A stretch of DNA of 64,000 nucleotides, taken from Aurelia coerulea (taxonomy: Eukaryota > Cnidaria > Scyphozoa > Semaeostomeae > Ulmaridae). The position numbers and the translations under genes are program-made. Position 1 is the first letter of the stretch. Every line of letters begins with the position of its first letter. The DNA lies in the NCBI GenBank assembly GCA_039566865.1, contig CM076943.1, positions 29,210,663 to 29,274,662 on the forward strand, read 5' to 3'. Shown piece after piece: positions 1-10,962 of the stretch. Under the pieces are notes generated by a model, which did no database searches, was not told the DNA's origin, and worked only from the letters and a program-made list of their open reading frames with translations.

Positions 1-2
1 AG

Positions 3-236
3 AAATCACCTAACTTCTGCTTTGAAGACAAAGACAGAGGTATTCCTGGTACCAAAGGAAGAGTATGCAATATCACATCTGATAACATGGACAGTTGCAA
101 GCTTCTTTGTTGTGGAAGAGGTTATAACATTCAAATACGTCGAAATGTGAAAAGATGCAATTGCAAGTTCAAATGGTGCTGTAATGTTGATTGCAATGTT
201 TGTGAGTCACTTGAAAAGGTCCATACATGCAAATAA
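3..236 (+). CDS. Wnt family protein, C-terminal end (partial, last exon)
   Basis: Secreted lipid-modified signalling ligand that binds Frizzled/LRP receptors; only its cysteine-rich C-terminal domain lies in the window. Reading from base 3, 77 codons end at TAA 234-236. The translation begins KSPNFC and carries the family landmarks in order: SPNFC, the GTKGRVCN stretch, a D-x-C followed by LLCCGRGY, then [10 protein letters not shown]-x-C-x-x-C and a terminal CK before the stop. Twelve cysteines are present in the spacing typical of the Wnt C-terminal mini-domain. The lipid-acceptor serine and the N-terminal domain must lie upstream, outside the window. The bases at 1-2 are AG, so an exon start at base 3 cannot be excluded, but Wnt last exons usually begin further upstream, so edge truncation is as likely. 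The Wnt subfamily cannot be told from this piece. Family assignment is very secure. Confidence 0.95.
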   Translation, partial: KSPNFCFEDKDRGIPGTKGRVCNITSDNMDSCKLLCCGRGYNIQIRRNVKRCNCKFKWCCNVDCNVCESLEKVHTCK

Positions 237-838
237 AATTGATTCATTGTGCAGCGGATTTGTGCAGTAAAGAGGCATACAGTTCCCTCTTTAGTAGCTA
301 GTGTAACAGATCGAATAGATGGGACCAAGTGGTTTCACACTTAAATCAGAAATTAGACTATATCCGCTGGGGTACGAGATGATTTGAATAGATAAATGGT
401 ATGACTTAGTTGGTGAAGTCTTTCATAGATTTAACGACCCTTTTCCAACAATCATCCTTTGCGTGCCGAATGAAATACAGAGAAGAAGGAAACTAGGCCA
501 AAAAACAACTTTCTATCACAAAGTCGACTTGGGACGACGAAGGATCATGATTAGCTGTGGGTCCCTAAACCGAACAGGCATTGGTAAATATTAGCGACCT
601 AAAAATTGAGAAAAGAAATGCTTGCACGTCTTTAGCTACATGATGAAACTGCAAGTGTCAACATTACCAAATACAGCAATCTATTTCTAACTGCTCAAGT
701 ACCTTGGGTCTGGACCAATTTTCTGTCCATTCCTTCTAATGAACAATGCCATTTTCAACTATTTAAAATTAATGTTCTTAAATTAATATCCTTCGTAAAG
801 TGCAGCCCTTCCTAGCCAAATGTTTTGCAGTGCTCATA
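237..838. other. Wnt 3' flank / intergenic, no gene seen
   Basis: AT-rich DNA following the Wnt stop codon, presumably 3' UTR then spacer. The AATAAA at 232-237 overlaps the stop codon and is unlikely to be the polyadenylation signal. No reading frame here resembles a known protein and no repeat was recognised. Confidence 0.4.
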
Positions 839-839
839 A

Positions 840-1613
840 CCGAGTGAGAAAAAAAAACAATTCCAGTTTGAGCGGTCATTGCTCCTTGAATATCAAAGAA
901 ATACTACTAAAAACTGTCTTTTTGCCAATATTGTCAGTTAGGTTCAATAATTTACAAGGCTTTGATCGGCCGAATGGACCAGAAAGCACCTTCCAAAAAC
1001 CTGCAAAAGCGAGTGAAATGACGAGCAGAATCTCCTTGGTTTTCCTTCCTAACAATGATGACATTTACATGTATTCATGTATTTTGTCCTTTTGGGAGAA
1101 TTGAATCCCTTTGAATAAGTTATTCATATTGTTCATGTTCATCCTCCGAGGGAGATAGCACGTGCTAAAGCGAGCAGCAGTCATTGCTATAGGGCCCGTA
1201 TAAGGCAGAAATGCTAGGAAAATTTGCTCTTGATCTTGGGCACGTTTTGAAGGTTTGTTGAAGAGGCTTTCTCGAAAACCCTTCATAGTTTCAGAACAGA
1301 GTGGCAGATTTCAGTCAGGCCAATTTTAATGTAGACTTGAACATGTCTGCCATTAAATCATATATTTGCCGATGTGATTGTCTTGACATCTAGGGAGCCG
1401 TGGTTCATCGGCGTAGGGGAAGATAAAATTTGGGGGGCTGCCCGACAAAACATCCATTGTTTGAGAAAATTTTGCCCGACTTGAGGCAGATTTCTGCCCG
1501 ATTATGGCTGATTTTTGCAAATTTTTCTGACGTTGGGGGGGCTGCAGCCCCCCCTAGCCCCCTATCTCCTACGCCTATGCCATGGTCTGTCAAACAGGTA
1601 TTGACTCACCCGG
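840..1613. mobile_element. MITE family A (CCGGGTGAGTCAG ends), copy 1
   Basis: Non-autonomous TIR element. The left end (CCGAGTGAG then an A-run) and the right end (GACTCACCCGG followed by TA) are inverted versions of each other, and both arms match the better-preserved copy at 41020-41638: the arm phrases GGCTCCCT-GATATCAAG and AGCACGTGCTA recur. It is interrupted at 1406-1579 by a hAT-like MITE. TA next to the ends suggests a Tc1/mariner-type target. No transposase is encoded. Confidence 0.75.
1406..1579. mobile_element. hAT-like MITE (GGCGTAGG ends), nested in family A copy 1
   Basis: Ends CATCGGCGTAGG and CCTACGCCTATG are inverted repeats of the same family as the elements at 7254, 8959, 9869 and 19862. 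The flanking octamers CCGTGGTT and CCATGGTC match at 6 of 8 positions, as expected of a decayed 8-bp target duplication. The interior has G-run and C-run arms (GGGGGGCTGC / GCAGCCCCCC). Confidence 0.75.
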
Positions 1614-2340
1614 TATTTAGCTTGATTATGTAGCATTTTTACAGATCTAAGCTTGTAGGCATTAGTGTGATGATTATGTGATCTAGTAAATAACGTTCGG
1701 CAAGACATTTTTACCTGCAAAAGGTCTTTCGAAATGGAAGTTTTCCTAAGAGTTTTAGACGTTGGGAGCTGGGAAAAAATGGGAATAGTTAGAATAAGGG
1801 GGGAGGGTAGTGTAAAATTTGTATTTTGGTAGAACAAATTGACGAACTTTGTGATAAATCGTTGAAAAGGTAAAGGAATTGTGCCCCCCCCCAGACGGCC
1901 TCGAAAAGGACGAAGCGATGGAAACTCTGATGTGGACCAGATCTACTGAATCATCTAAATTGCTGGTATATAGTCTTTCAGTTTGCCATATTTTTCGTTG
2001 ATTTTTCTAAGTAGAGATGCTGTTATTCCTCCATCATAGTTAACTGTGTTAGTATTTCAAATCGTTGGTTTTAGCTGTATTCACGGTGCAGATAGCTATT
2101 TTGCTGCTACCATTTTGATTAAACGGATGGGTCAAAAAGCGTATCCACTGTTGGAAAGCTTATATATGGCCGGTTGGGCTAGTTTTCACCTGAGAAAGTT
2201 GTCACATACTCATTTCCAAACGAAAGTTTTGGTTGATGTGACTTTTGGTGATACATTTGAAAGAACTGTGTCATAACCTACTGGAAAAAATAATTGGTCA
2301 TCTTCTCCTCGGTTTTGTGTTTGCATTTCATGCGTGCCCG
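1614..2340. other. Intergenic, no gene seen
   Basis: No recognisable coding sequence or repeat boundary apart from a poly-C run near 1886. The stretch separates MITE family A copy 1 from the inverted-repeat element starting near 2345. Confidence 0.4.
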
Positions 2341-2344
2341 TGAC

Positions 2345-3013
2345 ATCTAGCATACGAGTAAAATCTTTCAATAGGGCACAGGGAAACCCGCAAATCTTCC
2401 AAGTTCACGCTTATAAGCCAATAATATCGCCGTGTTCCGATCACATGACTGAAAATAAGGCTTTCGATATAACTTTTCGAGTACCTTCACGAAAATATAA
2501 ATGGATATTCGACTAATAAAGATACAGAGCTGGTTTTACCACGAATCGATTCTACAGGCCCCACTCCATATTTGTTTTTCTGCATTTGGTAAAAATCTCA
2601 TCAGGCATTCGCGTTACATCGAATTTTATTCCTTCGAAAATTGGCCTATGTTCAAGAATTTTTCCAGAACACTACTAATAAGATATAGCTTTCAAAATTT
2701 CACATGTTACGTGAATTATGTCCAGAAATAGCATGAAAACATTTGTTTGTCTGATTTTTGAAAATCCTTGACGAATTAAAGCTATTTGCTGCCAAGAAAC
2801 TGATGGGCCTGCCTTCACACGCAGCAGAATCCCAGTAATCTGCATTAAATCATTCCTTTTCGCAATAATAACCAGCGGATACATTTACGAAAGACTTCAC
2901 CATTTTCAGTCATGTGATCGGAATACGGCTATATCATTGGCTTATAAGCGTGAAATTGGAAGATTTGCGTGTTTCCCTGTGCCCTATTGAAAGATTTGAC
3001 TCGTATGCTGTGA
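2345..3013. mobile_element. Inverted-repeat element with ~140-bp TIRs
   Basis: The left arm (about 2345-2480, beginning near CATACGAGTAAAATC) is repeated in inverted orientation at about 2890-3007 (ending near GATTTGACTCGTATG). The phrase TTTCAATAGGGCACAGGGAAA and the phrase around CCGATCACATGACTGAAAA occur in both arms. No transposase-like reading frame lies between them. A second, partial copy in opposite orientation lies at 3614-4096. Confidence 0.75.
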
Positions 3014-3613
3014 CAGCTTACCCCTGTGACAACTAGCTCCATTATCCTTTACTGCAAAAGCGATTGAACTAATTTCAAAAATTCTAACTCCGTTACATCA
3101 CTGAGAATAAAGCTTCATTTTGAAAATGCATTTATACCTTGCAATGTAATATTGTATCGTCAAATGAAGGTTTCCCGAGAAATGCTTTCCGTCGACATTC
3201 GTTAAAATACAGACGGTTCAAGTGAGTAGTTCACTGTTCTGGTTATCCTAACAATATTGAAACTGCTTGAATGTACAGACTGGCAAGTAAATCAAGTAAA
3301 ATATAAGCACTTTGATGCGAATTGAAATAAGCACAACGTTTCGAGCATGTCCCGTCACTGTACGATTGCACTACGCGCAACAAGGAGATTCTTTGAATGC
3401 TTAAATGTAAATCTGCTTTGCAAAAAATTCAAGCTAAAATTATAGTTTTGAGACACAATGTGCATGCTAATGAACAAATCATTCGTTGCTATCATTTGGC
3501 AAATCAAGAAATATGATTGTTTGTAATTCGTCATTTCTGAAAGAAATATCGCGCCTAAAATTATATGCAAACAATGTGCAGGTTGGATGCATGCTTCTTG
3601 ATGCATATTGAAG
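3014..3613. other. Spacer between two inverted repeat copies
   Basis: AT-rich DNA with no recognised gene. It separates the element at 2345-3013 from its inverted partial copy and so forms the loop of a potential long hairpin. Confidence 0.4.
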
Positions 3614-4096
3614 GTAGGCCACGGGTGAAGGTAGGCCCATTAGCTTTCTTGGTAGCAAATAGCTTTAATTCGTCAAGGATTTTCGAAAATCACACAAACA
3701 AATATTTTCATGTTATTCTTGGACATAATTCACGTAGCATGTGAAATGTTGAAACCTATATCTTATTTGTAGCTTTCCTGAAAAATTCTTGAACATAGGC
3801 CAATTTTCGAAGGAAAGCAAGTCGATGTAACGCCGATCCCTGATGAGATTTAACCAAATGCAGAAAAAAATGTGGAGCGGGGCCTGTAGAATCAAGTCGT
3901 GGTAAAACCAGCTCTATATCTTTATTGGTGGAATATCCATTTTAATTTTCGTGACGGTAATGGAAAAGTTGTCTCAAAAACCTTATTTTCAGTCATGTGA
4001 TCGGAATAAGACGATATCTTTGGCTAATAAGCGTTATGTTGGAAGATTTGCAGGTTTCCCTGTGCCCTATTGAAAAAATTGACTTGTATGCTGATA
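3614..4096. repeat. Partial inverted copy of the 2345-3013 element
   Basis: The reverse complement of this segment matches 2345-2815 over about 480 bp with moderate divergence: shared blocks include the CGTCAAGGATTTT, CATAGGCCAATTTTCGAA and TGGTAAAACCAGCTCT regions. One TIR is present at its right end; the opposite TIR is missing, so this is a truncated copy. Confidence 0.75.
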
Positions 4097-5100
4097 TCAA
4101 TTAAATGATAGATGATTCAAGTTGTGTATCCAAAATGCACAACATTGGAGAAAGATAGTCTGCGCTTTTAGACGATATACATTATTTCTATTAGAATTCT
4201 TTGATTTTTGAAAATATTCAGTTATAGTTGGGTTGCGTTTTTCTCTGAAACAAATTTTGAAGCATCTTACATCTTTGAAGCCGAATTTTGTTCAGGTAGT
4301 CGTAGCTTAAAACTTACCAAGCAGTATCTCAGAAGATAGCAGATTCTGTAAACTGCATGCGGATACCAATTGGTGTTCATAAATCTGCTTTCATTAAGCT
4401 CGATGCGATCTACCTTATGACGTTTTCTTTTGGTCACGAGGTACTCATCTCGGTACTCTTTATCACTGTTCAACATTAGGCTATTTTAGCAAGGAGACGT
4501 GAGCCGAGAAGACGCTAGCAGAATTCTTTTGTTCGGGGATGTAATTTACAATGCGAAATCAACTTCAAAACTCTTGTGAATCTCCAGGGGCTTTGTGTAA
4601 GTTCTGTTATGAAATCGACAACCTGAAAAGTTTACTTTTGAAAGCCGTCCACCAAAAATAGAACGTCGATATGGAAAGTGAAAACAATGTGAGCATATTC
4701 ATAACCAATGGGGACACGAGAGCACAAACTATTTTCAAGCAGTATTCCTCTTTATGAACAGCTTTTCGGATGAAAAAGGCCGCAAAATTAGACTGCTCCA
4801 AAAACCTCTAAGCGTCCGCGTCTTCATAGACGTCGGCTCCTTGTTGCTAAAACAGCATATTAATAAGCGTGTTGGTCCTTATTGGGACGTTGTCGACTGA
4901 CTGGACATGTGGTAGCTAAAAATTCAATAGATGAATTAAAAAATCACTAGCACGATGAACATAGCTAAAAATATAGTACGTGTTTACATGGAACTTTACA
5001 GATCATGTAATTATTTGTAGGAATTTAATGATCTTAGTTGATCAAATATTTATTAGAAGTTTGTAGTGACTTGAGACGATGAAGTTTTTCTAACATGTAA
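4097..5100. other. Intergenic, no gene seen
   Basis: No convincing exon, RNA gene or repeat boundary recognised. Short open frames on the minus strand at 4267-4476 and 4607-4801 look like chance frames. Confidence 0.35.
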
Positions 5101-5123
5101 CCAATCAAAATGTATATATAAAA
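5101..5123 (+). promoter_or_regulatory. Candidate core promoter (CCAAT and TATA box)
   Basis: CCAAT at 5101-5105 and a good TATA box (TATATAAAA, about 5115-5123) lie about 90 bp upstream of an ATG in good context at 5209. The spacing between CCAAT and TATA is shorter than usual. TATA-like strings are frequent in AT-rich DNA, so this is only suggestive. Confidence 0.3.
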
Positions 5124-5208
5124 TAGCTACCAGAGCATTTGCCAGGTTCAATTTCAATTCATCTTGTCATATTTCTTGCGCAGAGCGAACAAGGACAACT
5201 TTTTGACA

Positions 5209-5325
5209 ATGGAAGCCGTTTCTTTGACTGACTTGCCCTTAGGGAGTGATGGTCAATCACAAGAAATCACACAAGCAATTGTAAATTTACCATCTGCTCA
5301 AACTATACAATTGCAGGCTATTTGA
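5209..5325 (+). CDS. Possible small gene or first coding exon (38 codons)
   Basis: ATG at 5209 in the context GACAATGG opens a 38-codon frame rich in Gln, Ser, Thr and Leu, ending at TGA 5323-5325. It lies just downstream of a TATA box, leaving a plausible 60-70 nt leader. A GTAAAT at 5281 could act as a splice donor after the codons for TQAI, making this a first exon instead. The short LPSAQTIQLQ stretch is loosely reminiscent of glutamine-rich activation segments such as that of CREB, but is too short to assign. Function unknown; it may be chance. Confidence 0.22.
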   Translation: MEAVSLTDLPLGSDGQSQEITQAIVNLPSAQTIQLQAI

Positions 5326-6350
5326 ATGAGAATCGACTTCTTCTTAAAGGAGAATTGTAAATAGAGAATCCTTTAATTTCGTAAAGGGACGTTTTCCAAA
5401 GAGAGGACGTGGTCTCAAAAATCCTCTTCGCGGTCCTTGCACGGTGTCTCGCAGGAGGGGGTACTTGCAAATATATTTTAGGACGTCCGAGCAAGGTTAA
5501 AAATATTGCATACATTTACTATTTGGCGTGTTTCTTTTTCCCATATGCATACCACTTATATTTACCACGCCTGCAAATTGGAAAAGGAAAGAAAAAAGAA
5601 CAAACGAAAATTGATTCCTTGCATTGAACTCAAAACTTTTCATGTAATAGATATTTTCGTACAAGTGCTTTTTGAGGTAATTTCACAAAATTTCGGTCAT
5701 ATTAAACGAAGTTCACAGCTCACACGGATGCTAGAAGCGTAACAGTCTCTTTGAATTTAACTTTGATTGTTATGGTGAGTAAAAAAAAAACTCTCGCTGT
5801 TTCGAAAAATACTTCTGCACGAATGTCAGAGCAATGATATTGAAAACTGTCTCGTTTCATAGCCGATGTGTTTAATTAGATTCAGTTATGCAACAGATTT
5901 GATCGGCCATTCCCTCTTGCTGATGTAGACCATTTCCTGCAGAACGTCCCTTACAAAAAATAGGGACCCTATTGGTGACTGACGGAATTTAATTCCACGT
6001 CATAGTTTCAAACCGCTGTGAAGTATGCAAAACAGTTGCTTGGGAAATGCTCTTTACATGAAATGCTTTTTATATTCAAAGATAAAATTTTTGCAAGCAG
6101 TGAAATTTGTCAATTCTTAACCTAATTACTACACAGATAATCTGATTTCTACGGTGGCAGTGGCACATATGCGCCACTTGACGAACTCCAATTTCCGACT
6201 TTCGGACGAGTTCCGACTTTTCTGACGAGTTTTTTTCCAGGGAAGAGCTGCTTATTACAATCTTCAAGAAACAATTGAGTCTCAATAGGATGCATTGTAT
6301 TCTATTTTAATTGTACCTCCTGAAATCCCCCTGAAGTCACAACATTTTCT
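5326..6350. repeat. Intergenic with a diverged MITE family A fragment (about 5775-5960)
   Basis: Around 5775-5960 the order GAGTAAAAAAAA, GATATTGAAAACTGTCTC, GATCGGCCATTCC follows the arm of MITE family A, but ends and flanks are eroded. The rest holds no recognised gene; the open frames at 5318-5742 overlap on both strands and look non-coding. Confidence 0.45.
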
Positions 6351-6353
6351 CAG

Positions 6354-6558
6354 CGGTTTTATAGTTTTGCGACTGGTTTGTAATTTTGCAACTGGTTTAT
6401 AGCTTTGCGACTGGCTTATAGTTTTGCAACTGGTTTACAGCTTTGCGACTGGCTTATAGTTTTGCAACTGGTTTATAGCTTTGCGACTGGCTTATAGTTT
6501 TGCAACTGGTTTATAGCTTTGCGACTGTTTTACATTTTTGCGACTGGTTAGTTTTGTG
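6354..6558. repeat. Tandem array, 19-bp monomer in 38-bp alternating dimers
   Basis: About ten head-to-tail monomers of the form TTATAGTTTTGCAACTGGT. Two variants alternate regularly (GTTTTGCAACTGGTTTA and GCTTTGCGACTGGCTTA), giving a higher-order 38-bp period in the centre, with more diverged monomers at both edges. Confidence 0.9.
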
Positions 6559-6582
6559 ACAAAGAATGTTGTTGTATATTTT

Positions 6583-7066
6583 GTATTTAGAGATTCTATT
6601 TCAATTTTCAAGCACAAGTGCTGGTTGTAAGGGGGCCTCAAGTCAAAACATACAAATATAGAGTAGATTACATTTTAACACAACCTACAATGACAAAGCC
6701 CAGTAAATTTCTGAGCTAAATTTCACCTTGGCCTATAGTAAATGCTACAATGCCTCTCTATCAACATTTTAGGTTTGAAAACTTACCAATAAAAGAAAAT
6801 AATCACAGAAATTAAGGTCCACTTCCTATCACAACCACGTAGAATGGACCCTAAATATTCCAGTATACCTTTCCATATCCAGTTAATAGAGAGGCCTTAT
6901 AATATTTCTTATAGGCCAAAGTAGAAGATTAACCCAGAAATCTATTTGGCCTAAGCAATTGAGGTTCTGTTAACATGTAATTTATTCTATATCTATTTCT
7001 ATATTTCTATGGGTGGCCCCCTTAACACCAGCACTTGTACTTAAATATTGAAATTGAAATTCTAAA
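6583..7066. mobile_element. MITE with ~55-bp TIRs
   Basis: The left arm running from ATTCTATTTCAATTTTCAAG through CACAAGTGCTGG to AAGGGGGCC is repeated inverted at about 7010-7066 (GGCCCCCTTAACACCAGCAC, then CAATTTCAATATT when read on the other strand). The interior has no coding potential. It directly follows the 19/38-bp tandem array. Confidence 0.75.
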
Positions 7067-7232
7067 TGAAGGATATGACGTTCTTTAGACAACCAACCTT
7101 GGTCCATCGGCCATTTTCAATCGTAACATCTTCTTCTCGGAATTCTCTGACATTGTCTTAGACAATAACCCCTGGAACAAAATCGTCAGAGTTTTAACTC
7201 GTCATAAAATTATAAACAAGTCGCAAAGCTAC

Positions 7233-7745
7233 CGGGTAAGTCAATAAAAAGGCCAGGGCCGTAGGAAGAAGCTTTGGATTGGGGGGGGGGCAATTGTTAT
7301 TGAAACAATAGAGAACAATACATCTAATTAATTCGTGTGACGTAACACCATTGTTTTCAAACTTATTGGGGGGGCTTAAGCCCCCCTGCCCCCCGCTTCC
7401 TACGGGCCTGAAAAAGGCTCGTCGTTTGAAAAATTGCTGCTCCCTGACTATCAAAGCAAATAAAATTGAAAACTGTCTCATTTCACTTCCAATATGTCCA
7501 ATAAGGTTCAGTAATTTACCCGGCTTTAATCAGCCATTCCTTCCCGTTAGTATGAGAGATTTTCTACAGAAAGCCCCCTTTCGAAAACCTTAGCAATAGT
7601 GACACTCACATGCATTCATGCATTTTGTCCTCTTGTGAGAATGGAACCAGGGGGAAGACTTTTTCATTCCCCCAAGACGTTAGCACGTGCTAATGCGTTG
7701 TCGAGTCATTGCTGTAAGGAGCAAAGACCAGAAATGTTTCGACCG
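7233..7745. mobile_element. MITE family A, copy truncated on the right
   Basis: Begins TA then CCGGGTAAGTCAATAAAAA, continues (after the nested hAT-like MITE) with GCTCCCTGACTATCAAAGC, AATTTACCCGGCTTTAATC, TCGAAAACC and AGCACGTGCTAATGCG, all in the order seen in the other family A copies. Similarity fades near 7745 and no right TIR was found. Confidence 0.7.
7254..7410. mobile_element. hAT-like MITE with exact 8-bp target duplication
   Basis: Ends CAGGGCCGTAGGAAG and CTTCCTACGGGCCTG are inverted repeats starting CAG as in hAT transposons. The element is flanked by AAAAAGGC at 7246-7253 and 7411-7418, an exact 8-bp duplication. It sits inside MITE family A (7233-7745), and removing it restores the family A sequence. 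Confidence 0.9.
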
Positions 7746-8950
7746 CTGTGCAAAGTGCTTTTGCGTCTGCGCAAGCCGCCAAAACAGAAAGGTGGGAGAG
7801 GGGTGATTTTCTGGGGACTGCACGCAGTTGCGAAGGAATCTATTGTGATCCAGGCCTCTTGAGACGCGGCTTGAGTTTGAGAACACGCCGAATGTGTCGA
7901 GAAGGGGATCAAATATGGCTGAAAAAATCATCGACCCTGGAAAGCTTCGATAAAGGTGGATTTTTTGCCTTTCTTAACATTGGGCTGAAGGCGATATTTT
8001 GCAAGAAAAAATCAAGAAAGAGAAAAGGATTTTGTGGAAAAACTGGTCCCTGCCGCAAGATGAACGTTTGTGGACATTATCTGCAAGATGTGAGCATCAT
8101 TTTGAGACAGGTCAGTATTCTTGAAAAATTGGCTAAGTGTTTCATTTTTTGCCATAAAGTTAGGGCTGCTTTCGATGACGAAAAATATCTCATGTTTGTT
8201 TACATGCAAAAAGGCAGCTTGTAGGAAGGTCTAAACAATGAATATGCCATGGAAATTTTTATCCCAGCTTCGTTAGGATATATAATTTCATGAATCGTAT
8301 TCCGATCATTTATCCTGTCGTTGTTTGTCCACAAAAATATTTAATTTCTTGCAGCAAGTCATTTTCTGACGGGAGAGAAGGACATTTTAGTAACCCCAAA
8401 AAACAGAAATTTGCGCAAAATCTAGTCCCTGCCGCAAAACGAGACTATCATCACTGTGTTGGCGAGATGTTCAGCTTCAAATTTCTCAAACCTGATCTTG
8501 TCGAAAAATTGGCTAACATTGTTAATTTTCGTGTTTTAGTTTGTAAACAGCATTTGAACAACCACGGCATCCATGCCTAGGCCATTCTATTGTCTTAGCA
8601 TTCTTGCTGTTGTTGTCAGTGGATGGCCTTTTGTTTTTCAGTCCTGCCTTTTTGTATTCAGAGTCTCCTCGTGCTCTGATGCTCTATTACCTTGTTTAAT
8701 CATGTTTTTACAAGAACTATTTGCCTCTTCAATGCATAATAACAATATAATTTTGGTTGTAATTTTATGACTTACTTGTTAAGCGCTTTAAGTGCATATT
8801 TTGATATCAAAATACCAGAATTTATTTGTGATTGATTGACCTACGAATGGCAAGTTTGGTTGCTGCTTAGCAAGAAAGCATATTCAGTTGTTTTACAAAG
8901 TTTAGCAATAATTCCACGATGATTTTTCAGTTATTACTGTACGTCCATCA
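7746..8950. other. Unassigned region with two diverged direct repeats
   Basis: A 158-codon open frame (7748-8224, +) begins inside MITE sequence and has no recognisable domain, so I do not call it a gene. Two segments about 390 bp apart (near 8045-8140 and 8425-8530) share GTCCCTGCCGCAA and GAAAAATTGGCTAA in the same order, pointing to an old direct duplication. Nothing else recognised. Confidence 0.35.
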
Positions 8951-8958
8951 CCCTATTC

Positions 8959-9125
8959 CAGGGACGTAGGAAGCATTTCAAACTGGGAGGGGCACGACAC
9001 TTCAAGGGCACTTTTTTCATTACTCTGAAAGGGCATTTCCTGAAAATAAATAGGGCACTTCTTTGTTTATTGCAAAATCTTGGGGTGCACATGCCCCCAG
9101 TGCCCCCCCGGTTCCTACGTCTCTG
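8959..9125. mobile_element. hAT-like MITE with exact 8-bp target duplication
   Basis: Ends CAGGGACGTAGGAAGC and GGTTCCTACGTCTCTG; flanking octamers CCCTATTC at 8951-8958 and 9126-9133 are identical. 167 bp, no coding capacity. Same family as the copies at 7254 and 9869. Confidence 0.93.
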
Positions 9126-9133
9126 CCCTATTC

Positions 9134-9860
9134 TCATTCTCTGATTTTTGCAGTTTGGCACTTGGTGGAAAGAACAGTTTGACCAAAAATCTCTAATTTC
9201 TCCCTTGTTTTTTTTCAGATACTTTACACCCTTTAAATCAAATCAGGTATTCCTTCAAATGTGTTTGGTCTGGATACAGCTCCTGCAAGATGCAAATTTT
9301 GGCTGGAACTTACAAGATTTTCAACGCATTCCCACAGAAGATTGGACACTGTTTGAATAGGATGGATTCTACCAAATCCTGAGGCATTGCCATATCTTCA
9401 TTTAGGCTTGCGTAAATATTGCAAAGTATGTAAAAAAATCTAAGGAATTTCAGATTGATTCTTTCCTGCTCCTAATGTTTTCCATCGATTTAGATTAGTT
9501 TACTTTGTACGTTTGTATATAGTAAGCTAGAGTATGTACATAATCGATGTAAAATAATTTGACAAACAAGTTTGAATGATTCTGAATTAGTCAGTGATGT
9601 GGTCTGTAAAGTCTTTAAGCATTTTTCTGTGACTACACTGATAGTTGTTGTGTCTTTTTGTTTGAATTCCTCAACTGACCATGAAATAGTGGGATCTTTA
9701 AATTTAGAATTTTGTTGAAACTGTTACCATTTGATGCAAAGGTCCAGAATAGACAATTATGCTCAAGATAGAGGGGAGGAGGGGAGGAACCTTTTACCAA
9801 GATGCATTTATTGTAAATTATGCTCATCAAATCTATGTGCTTCATGAAAAAGGCAGATGA
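9134..9860. other. Intergenic, no gene seen
   Basis: No exon or repeat boundary recognised between the two hAT-like MITEs. Confidence 0.35.
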
Positions 9861-9868
9861 GTTTGAAG

Positions 9869-10017
9869 CAGAGGCGTAGGAGCCATAGGGGCACTGTGAG
9901 CGCATGCTCCCCAACATTTTGCAATTATGATAGCAAAGTGTCCTTTTGTTTCAGGAGGTGTTTGTCCTTGAAGTGTCAAGCCCCCCCCTTGCTCCCTAAC
10001 TGCTTCCTACGTCTCTG
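9869..10017. mobile_element. hAT-like MITE with exact 8-bp target duplication
   Basis: Ends CAGAGGCGTAGGAGCC and GCTTCCTACGTCTCTG; flanking octamers GTTTGAAG at 9861-9868 and 10018-10025 are identical. 149 bp. Confidence 0.93.
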
Positions 10018-10025
10018 GTTTGAAG

Positions 10026-10962
10026 GAGTACTGTATTGCAGCGTATTGACTCCTAAAAACAATGGTATCCTATTGTTGTACAAACAGGCACAATGTTGTG
10101 CCTCACAAGAAAATTGTGACTTCTACAACAAAAGGGTGTCATTGCTTTTAGGAGCCATTCAGCTGGGTGACATACTTTTGATACCAACCAATTGTAACAT
10201 TTTAAGTCTAAATCATTTGTCGTCCCTTCAAGATGATCAGAATTCTGCTTGGTGCTCAAATTTTGGCAAGAAATACACTTAGAACTGTGTTAGTAACCTC
10301 TTTTGATCTGCTTCAGACAAAATGAAAGGAAATATGCAATACAATGATCATTTAGAAGAAAAACCTAATTATTTTCGTTAAATAGAGTAAAAAATTTCAT
10401 GCTGGATTGCAACGCTGTCATGCCATTCAATGTTGTGGCTCTTCGAGTTTGGTCTGCATCATCCATCACACTGGCCTATATGTTTCTGGTCAAGTTTGAA
10501 AGGGGCCTAGGATTGAAACTAAAACTGATTGATATCAATCTTTTGCTAGAAATTGTGAAATAAGCTACAAATAATCACTTCAGTAAGCTCTTCATTTCGA
10601 TTCAGCTGATTTAATTTCTGCTTTCCATCGTTGTGATTATCACGTGATCAGTTCGCCTCGTATTCGGGAGCCATGCATGACGATTCTGCGCGCGCATAAG
10701 AAACATTTCTGGTCTTTGCTGCTGTAAGGTAAACAATTTAGGGAACCTTGTTCATGATTTTAGCACGTTTTTCAAGGTTTCTCGAAGGAACATTTTTTAG
10801 ACAATCCCTAGTAAAATCTTATAGTGCAGAAACACATGTATTTTTGGATGTAAATTTGTGGCAACATACTTTTCTCTGTTCTTTATGATGCCAAGAAACA
10901 GAAAAACATTGGTGCCAATTTTTCTAAACAGTTTTATGGCTATTTTATCGAGTTTTTATTCT
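10026..10962. other. Intergenic with a MITE family A fragment (about 10670-10830)
   Basis: Around 10670-10830 the phrases CATTTCTGGTC, TTGCTGCTGTAAGG, AGCACGTTTTTCAAGGTTTCTCGAAG follow the right half of MITE family A. Elsewhere nothing recognised. Confidence 0.4.

Noticed and set aside
232..237. AATAAA as Wnt polyadenylation signal
   Set aside because: It overlaps the stop codon, which would leave almost no 3' UTR; likely coincidental.
7748..8224. 158-codon open frame on the plus strand
   Set aside because: It begins inside MITE family A sequence, has no recognisable domain and unusual composition; length alone is not enough in a 64-kb window.
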